A DNA stretch of 64,000 nucleotides from Pseudophaeobacter leonis (GTDB lineage: Bacteria; Pseudomonadota; Alphaproteobacteria; Rhodobacterales; Rhodobacteraceae): positions 62,001-126,000 of the forward strand of contig NZ_MWVJ01000001.1 in NCBI RefSeq assembly GCF_002087335.1, read 5' to 3'. The first letter of the stretch is position 1; each line of letters starts with the position of its first letter. This document shows, in pieces, positions 59,633 to 64,000 of this stretch. The translations under genes were made by a program, and so were the position numbers. The notes under the pieces are model-generated. The model did no database searches. It worked only from the letters and a program-made list of their open reading frames with translations, and was not told the origin of the DNA.

Positions 59633-60625
59633 ATGAAAAAGGTTCTCTTCGCGACTACCGCGCTGATCGCCACTGCCGGCATGGCAGCTGCTGACGTCCG
59701 TCTGTCCGGTTACGGCCGTTTTGGTCTGGACTACAACTCCGCTAACGAGCGTGCTGTTGGCGTTTCCGAAACCAACATCACCAGCCGTCTGCGTCTGCAG
59801 GTCGACATGTCGACTGAAGCAGACAGCGGTGTTGGCTTCAACGCTCGTGTTCGTATGCAGTCCGAAAGCCGTGACGGCAACCCAGCCGGTAGCGCACCTG
59901 GTGGCGACAATGGTTTTAACGGCGCACGCTTTGGCGTGACCTATGGCGGCCTGACCGTCAACGTCGGCAACATCATCGGCGCTGTTGAAAACATGCCTGG
60001 TCTGTATGTAACTGGCGCACGTGCCGCTGGCACAGGCGTTGACGGCATGGGCTTCCACTCGCTCGTCATCAAATCCCGCACCGGTACCGCATGGAACTGG
60101 GATGCATATTCCTCCGACGGCATGGGCGTAAACGGTATCGAAGCTCTGTACGCTGCAGGCGGTTTTACCGGTCACTTCTCCTACAGCCAGCGTAACGGCG
60201 GCACCGTTGCCGGCACCGCAGGCGGCGAAGACCGTAGCGCTCTGATGCTGACTTACTCCTTCTCCGATTACTATGTATCGGCGTCGGCTCAGTCCTCTTC
60301 CGTTGCAGCTAACGACATCGTAGCAGTTGCAGCCGGCGGTGACTTCGGTCAGTTCGGTGCACGTATCGCTTACGGTTCCACCGACGCGGCTGACTCGGTT
60401 ACCCTGCAGGGTAGCATGGATATCGGCGCAGCTTCCAACCTGGCCGTTTGGGTTAACTCCACAGACGTTGCTGGTACTGTTACCGCAGCTGACACAGCTG
60501 ACGGCACAGCCTTCGGCATCAACTACCAGTACGACCTGGGTGGCGGCGCGACCTTCGTTGCTGGCTATGTTGACGAAGCTGACGACGACAACCAGTTCCA
60601 GGCTGGTGTATACTTCAGCTTCTAA
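59633..60625 (+). CDS. Major outer membrane porin (gram-negative porin family)
   Basis: 330 residues with signal peptide (1-20, 'AAA|DVRLSGYGRFG'). The mature protein alternates short beta strands and ends in aromatic 'QFQAGVYFSF', the C-terminal Phe recognised by the Bam complex. Acidic loops ('EADDDNQ') are typical of roseobacter porins. Codon use is unusual for the window: Arg almost only CGT/CGC and many GCT/GGT/GTT codons, a pattern of very high expression. Follows a long control region and is ended by a strong terminator. Confidence 0.92.
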   Translation: MKKVLFATTALIATAGMAAADVRLSGYGRFGLDYNSANERAVGVSETNITSRLRLQVDMSTEADSGVGFNARVRMQSESRDGNPAGSAPGGDNGFNGARFGVTYGGLTVNVGNIIGAVENMPGLYVTGARAAGTGVDGMGFHSLVIKSRTGTAWNWDAYSSDGMGVNGIEALYAAGGFTGHFSYSQRNGGTVAGTAGGEDRSALMLTYSFSDYYVSASAQSSSVAANDIVAVAAGGDFGQFGARIAYGSTDAADSVTLQGSMDIGAASNLAVWVNSTDVAGTVTAADTADGTAFGINYQYDLGGGATFVAGYVDEADDDNQFQAGVYFSF

Positions 60626-60651
60626 GCTGATATACGCTTAGCGTGAATTGG

Positions 60652-60683
60652 GGGCGGGCTCTTTACAGAGCTCGCCCTTTTCT
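60652..60683 (+). terminator. Rho-independent terminator after porin
   Basis: GGGCGGGCTCT-TTAC-AGAGCTCGCCC followed by TTTTCTTTT. Confidence 0.94.
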
Positions 60684-60745
60684 TTTGCCTCTTACCTTTT
60701 GTGCCAAAACAGTGTTGTTCTGGCGTCAAAGCTGGAGAGAGCCAA

Positions 60746-61406
60746 ATGTCGCTGGAAGATATCAAAACCCGTATCAGGACTGCCGAAGCGGCAGCTGGCC
60801 GCGCCGCAGGATCGGTCACGCTGATTGCGGTGTCCAAGGTGCAGCCAAATGCGCGCGTTGCTGCCGTGCTGGACGAGGGGCACCGCTGTTTTGGCGAGAA
60901 CCGCGTCCAGGAGGCGCTGGGAAAAATGGCCTGATTTTGCCCAGACCTATGCCGGGCTGGATCTGCATCTGATTGGCCCTTTGCAAAGCAACAAGGCGCG
61001 TCAGGCGATGGAGCTGTTTAATGCCATCCACACGCTGGATCGCCCGAAGCTGGCAAAAAGCATTGCGCGTCTGGCGCAGGAACTCGGGGCCTGCCCGGAT
61101 CTGTTCATTCAGGTCAACACTGGCGCTGAGCCGCAAAAGGCCGGTATTCTGCCTGCCGAGGCTGATGGGTTTGTCGCGACGTGTCGCGCTCTGGATCTGC
61201 CGATCAGGGGGCTGATGTGTATCCCCCCGGTGTCCGAGCCTGCCGAGGCGCATTTTTCCCAGCTTGCTCAGATTGCAGCCCGCAACGATCTCAGCGGGCT
61301 CTCCATGGGGATGAGCGGTGATTTTGAGCAGGCCATTGCCCAGGGGGCGACCCATGTGCGGGTGGGATCGGCTATCTTTGGTACGCGCACCACTGAGGTG
61401 GTATAG
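60746..61406 (+). pseudogene. yggS: YggS/PLPBP-family PLP protein, frameshifted
   Basis: About 219 codons. The frame breaks in an A5 run at 60922-60926; removing one A restores 'ALGKWPDFAQTYAGLDLHLIGPLQSNK'. First frame includes 'TLIAVSKVQPNARVAAVLDEGHRCFGENRVQEA' region with the PLP lysine; second frame includes 'FIQVNTGAEPQKAGI', 'GLSMGMSGDFEQAIAQGATHVRVGSAIFG'. PLP homeostasis protein. Homopolymer indel points to a sequencing error. Follows the porin terminator, and its own promoter must lie in the 60 bp before it. Confidence 0.9.
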
Positions 61407-61412
61407 GCTGCC

Positions 61413-61943
61413 TCAGGTCAGATCGGGGACGATAACACGGCTTCCGGGCTGGACACGGGACGCCAGCCAAAACAAATCGCGGCGACAAAAGGCGATGCAG
61501 CCCTCGGTGGGATAGCCGGGGCGCCGCCATTGATGCATGAAGATGGCCGAGCCTTTGCCGGCCACGGCCTCTGGCCAGTTCCAGTCCAGCACCAGTACCA
61601 GATCATAAAGCGGATCGGCCCGACGCAGGTGCTCATGGCTAAAGCCATAAGGAGCTGTGACATGGCTGTTGTAGTGCAGATCGCGCCCATCGTCAGACCA
61701 AAGGTCGCGGGGGCCGATGGGTTCTGCCCAGGGGGCGGGGCGGGCAATCCGGTCGGGGCGGTACAGCATACCGACGATCCGATGCACTCCCGTAGGGGTG
61801 GCACCATCCCCCTCGCGTTTATCGCGGCTAATGCCACCTTTGCCGATGCTGCAGGCAAGCCTCTGGCCCAGGGCGCGCAGCCCCTGTTTGGTTAGTACCA
61901 GATCGCTCATGCGGCGGGGCGGCTGGGGATTAGGTGCGGGCAT
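61413..61943 (-). CDS. YkuD-family L,D-transpeptidase
   Basis: 176 residues. The catalytic motif is 'MHQWRRPGYPTEGCIAF', with His and the nucleophilic Cys in the spacing of YkuD domains (S/T-x-GC). No signal peptide is evident, as in several short alphaproteobacterial members. Its ATG (61943) uses the last A of the ribA stop codon (TAATG), so it is translationally coupled to ribA; a later in-frame ATG ('MSDLVLT') is also possible. Substrate probably peptidoglycan peptides. Confidence 0.85.
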   Translation of the reverse strand: MPAPNPQPPRRMSDLVLTKQGLRALGQRLACSIGKGGISRDKREGDGATPTGVHRIVGMLYRPDRIARPAPWAEPIGPRDLWSDDGRDLHYNSHVTAPYGFSHEHLRRADPLYDLVLVLDWNWPEAVAGKGSAIFMHQWRRPGYPTEGCIAFCRRDLFWLASRVQPGSRVIVPDLT

Positions 61944-63031
61944 TACAGCATATGGCCGGATTTGGCGGCCTTGGTGGCCAGATACTGCGCGTTATGGGCG
62001 TTTTCACCCACTTTCAGCTCCACTCTTTCGGTGACCGTGATGCCGGTCTTTTCCATCATGGCGATCTTTTTGGGGTTGTTGGTCAGCAGTCGCACCTGGT
62101 CAAAACCCAGCTCTTTCAGGATGGCGGCGCCGAGACGAAAATCACGTTCGTCGTCCTCGAACCCTAGACGGTGATTGGCCTCAACCGTGTCAAAACCCTG
62201 ATCCTGCAGGGAATAGGCGCGCATTTTATTGGCCAGCCCAATGCCACGGCCCTCTTGATTGAGGTAGAGCAGCACGCCACTGCCCTCGGCGCCCATCTGC
62301 GCCAGCGCGGCGTTCAGTTGCGGGCCACAGTCGCATTTCAGCGAGCCCAGTACGTCGCCGGTGAAACAGGCCGAATGCAGGCGGGCCAAAACGGGCTGGC
62401 TGCGGTCAGGGCGACCCACTTCGATGGCATAGTGCTCTTCGGCGCCATCTTCGGGGCGAAACACATGCAGCCGGCCTGCCTCGGCGGCCTGCATCGGCAG
62501 GCGGGCGGCGGCAACAGCATGCAGGGGTGAGCTGTGGCTCATCAGCGGTTCTGCCGCGGCTTGCGGCAGCAGGGTGAGGCCATGACTGGCGGCAAACTGT
62601 GCACCACCCACCAGTGGAACCAGCAGCGCGGCCGGCAGCAGGCGCGCTGATTTCACCAGCGCTATGGCCAGACGATGCAGGCTGGCAGAGCCGTCCCGCG
62701 CACTGATGAGCGGGCCTTTCATCGGATGGCTGAGGTCATCCGCCGGATCCGCAAGGGCCTGAATCCAGCCTAGCGTGGCGGCCTCTGGCAGGCAGATCCG
62801 CGCTGTATCGCCGTCATAGGCGCGCGCCTTGAGGGTCTCGGCGCGCCGGGCGGTCAGGGCCAGAGTGACCGGGCCCAGTGCCTGCAGGTCCTGCAACCGG
62901 TCCTGCGCCAGGCATTCCGCAGCGATGGCCAGCGCGGCCTGATCGCCATCCAGCAGGACAACAGGCAGACCCATGCGCAGATCGACGCGCGCGCGCGCCA
63001 AAAGTTCGATCATGGTGGGCATCAGGCTCAT
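61943..63031 (-). CDS. ribA: GTP cyclohydrolase II with decayed N-terminal domain
   Basis: 362 residues. The C-terminal 210 residues are RibA: zinc cysteines in '[21 protein letters not shown]', '[16 protein letters not shown]' and '[12 protein letters not shown]'. The N-terminal 150 residues resemble the DHBP synthase fold of RibBA but lack its acidic DDEDRENE motif ('[16 protein letters not shown]' stands there), so only the cyclohydrolase should be active. Start 63031 (MSLMPTM). Together with FMN-regulated ribH2 it serves riboflavin synthesis. Divergent from the response regulator at 63205. Confidence 0.92.
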   Translation of the reverse strand: MSLMPTMIELLARARVDLRMGLPVVLLDGDQAALAIAAECLAQDRLQDLQALGPVTLALTARRAETLKARAYDGDTARICLPEAATLGWIQALADPADDLSHPMKGPLISARDGSASLHRLAIALVKSARLLPAALLVPLVGGAQFAASHGLTLLPQAAAEPLMSHSSPLHAVAAARLPMQAAEAGRLHVFRPEDGAEEHYAIEVGRPDRSQPVLARLHSACFTGDVLGSLKCDCGPQLNAALAQMGAEGSGVLLYLNQEGRGIGLANKMRAYSLQDQGFDTVEANHRLGFEDDERDFRLGAAILKELGFDQVRLLTNNPKKIAMMEKTGITVTERVELKVGENAHNAQYLATKAAKSGHML

Positions 63032-63204
63032 GCGGCAGATCCAGCGCTTCGTGACATAAATACCGGCCTTTCCTAGGCTTAATTGCTGCGGAAGTGAAAC
63101 AAATCCTTTGCTGTGGACACGTCGGCGTGAGAGTTTTGCAGCATATCTTGTCGTTTCTGTGAGGGAGGCGCATCTGTCTGTCACAGAAACAGGAGAGTAG
63201 AGCT

Positions 63205-63891
63205 ATGGCGCAACTGAAGAAAATTCTGCTGGTGGATGGCGATGAGGACCTGCGCGGGGCCCTGAGCGAACAGCTGGTGATGACCGAGGACTTTGATGTC
63301 TTTGAGGCCGACAGCGGGCAAAGCGCCATGGAACGCGTCAAGGAGGCGCTGTACGATCTGGTGATCCTGGACGTAGGCCTGCCCGATACCGATGGCCGAG
63401 AGCTGTGCCGCCTGATGCGCAAGCAGGGCGTCAAGGCGCCGATCCTGATGCTGACGGGCCATGACAGCGATGCGGACACCATCCTGGGGCTTGATGCCGG
63501 GGCTAATGACTATGTCTCCAAACCGTTCAAATTCCCGGTGCTTTTGGCCCGTATTCGCGCCCAGCTGCGTCAGCACGAGCAATCCGAAGACGCGGTTTTT
63601 GTGCTTGGGCCCTATACGTTTAAGCCGGCCATGAAGATGCTTTTGACCGAGGATGACCGCAAGATCCGGCTGACAGAGAAAGAGACCAACATCCTGAAGT
63701 TCCTCTATCGCTCTACCGATGGGGTGGTGGCGCGTGATGTCCTGCTGCACGAGGTCTGGGGCTATAACGCCGGGGTGACCACCCATACGCTTGAGACGCA
63801 TATCTACCGTCTGCGTCAGAAGATCGAGCCTGATCCCTCGAACGCCCGCATTCTGGTGACAGAATCCGGTGGCTATCGTCTGATCAGCTAG
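63205..63891 (+). CDS. OmpR-family response regulator
   Basis: 228 residues. Receiver domain with phosphoacceptor in 'LVILDVGLPDTDGREL' and Thr/Lys switch residues ('LTGHDSDAD', 'VSKPFKFP'); OmpR-type winged helix ('LTEKETNILKFLY', 'LETHIYRLRQKIEPDP', 'ESGGYRLIS'). The acidic pocket reads 'LVDGDED': Gly12 (63238-63240) replaces the usual Asp, one of the metal-binding pair. Resembles the CenR-like envelope regulator of Rhodobacterales, but I am not certain of orthology. No sensor kinase is adjacent. Confidence 0.85.
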   Translation: MAQLKKILLVDGDEDLRGALSEQLVMTEDFDVFEADSGQSAMERVKEALYDLVILDVGLPDTDGRELCRLMRKQGVKAPILMLTGHDSDADTILGLDAGANDYVSKPFKFPVLLARIRAQLRQHEQSEDAVFVLGPYTFKPAMKMLLTEDDRKIRLTEKETNILKFLYRSTDGVVARDVLLHEVWGYNAGVTTHTLETHIYRLRQKIEPDPSNARILVTESGGYRLIS

Positions 63892-64000
63892 CGCTCCATT
63901 TCTGGGTGTAGATCTGTTGATGTGGATCAAAGACGTATTTTCCACATACCTTAAAAGTGATCATACCCCGCGCATATCCGGGTCATGATATGCACCTCCC

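Overview
The window is a contiguous piece of chromosome from a marine-type alphaproteobacterium of the Rhodobacterales (Roseobacter group). The main evidence is a petP/petR regulator pair together with petABC (cytochrome bc1), a CcrM-type methyltransferase next to rnhB, a type-2 lumazine synthase behind an FMN riboswitch, and the neighbourhoods mutY-DUF721-dsbA, pmbA-cysQ-waaA-lpxK and holA-lptE-leuS-DUF3576. No phage, plasmid, insertion sequence or CRISPR array was recognised. The content is mostly core metabolism and envelope biogenesis with a few accessory genes.

Layout. 1-5.4 kb: a GlxA/AraC-type regulator divergent from an acyl-CoA dehydrogenase, a SelW-like protein, an ADP-forming acyl-CoA ligase and a CaiD-like hydratase, probably a carnitine/betainyl-CoA module. 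5.5-13 kb: methyltransferase, epimerase-like SDR, HDAC-xseB-ispA-dxs (isoprenoid precursors), then petP-petR. 13-19 kb: aminotransferase, ohr/ohrR, two transporters, an HD hydrolase, aroC. 19-23.2 kb: TPP riboswitch-thiBPQ and FMN riboswitch-ribH2. 23.2-30 kb: glutathione transferase, petABC, mtaB, dapF, tRNA-Lys, exonuclease. 30-41 kb: a fused 2-oxoacid dehydrogenase E1, a malonyltransferase-like protein, a DUF427-cyclase fusion, a membrane-anchored winged-helix protein with a secreted partner, rnhB, ccrM and a membrane adenylate cyclase. 41-50.8 kb: alkB, mutY-DUF721-dsbA, and the lipid A/LPS genes lpxK-waaA-cysQ-pmbA. 50.9-59.2 kb: short-chain dehydrogenase and enoyl-CoA hydratase, flavoprotein, GST, holA-lptE-leuS. 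59.6-64 kb: major porin, yggS, L,D-transpeptidase, ribA and a response regulator.

The strongest overall signal is damage. Fourteen genes carry eleven single-site frameshifts and five in-frame stops, including leuS (two lesions), lptE and ccrM, which are essential or nearly so in relatives. Several conserved residues also look substituted (a MutY iron-sulfur cysteine, an acidic-pocket aspartate in a response regulator, tRNA-Lys position 13). Each reading frame resumes cleanly after its lesion and keeps family-typical sequence, so I read most of these as sequence errors rather than gene decay. The frameshifted genes are listed as single disrupted units so that their full extent is not lost.

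The most original biology I can support is: (i) the betainyl-CoA-like cluster built around an ADP-forming ligase; (ii) a DUF427-class III cyclase fusion; (iii) a two-TM protein with a C-terminal OmpR-like winged helix, translationally overlapped with a small secreted protein; (iv) a GTP cyclohydrolase II with a decayed DHBP-synthase-like N-terminus; and (v) a small hairpin-plus-core intergenic repeat present in two copies.
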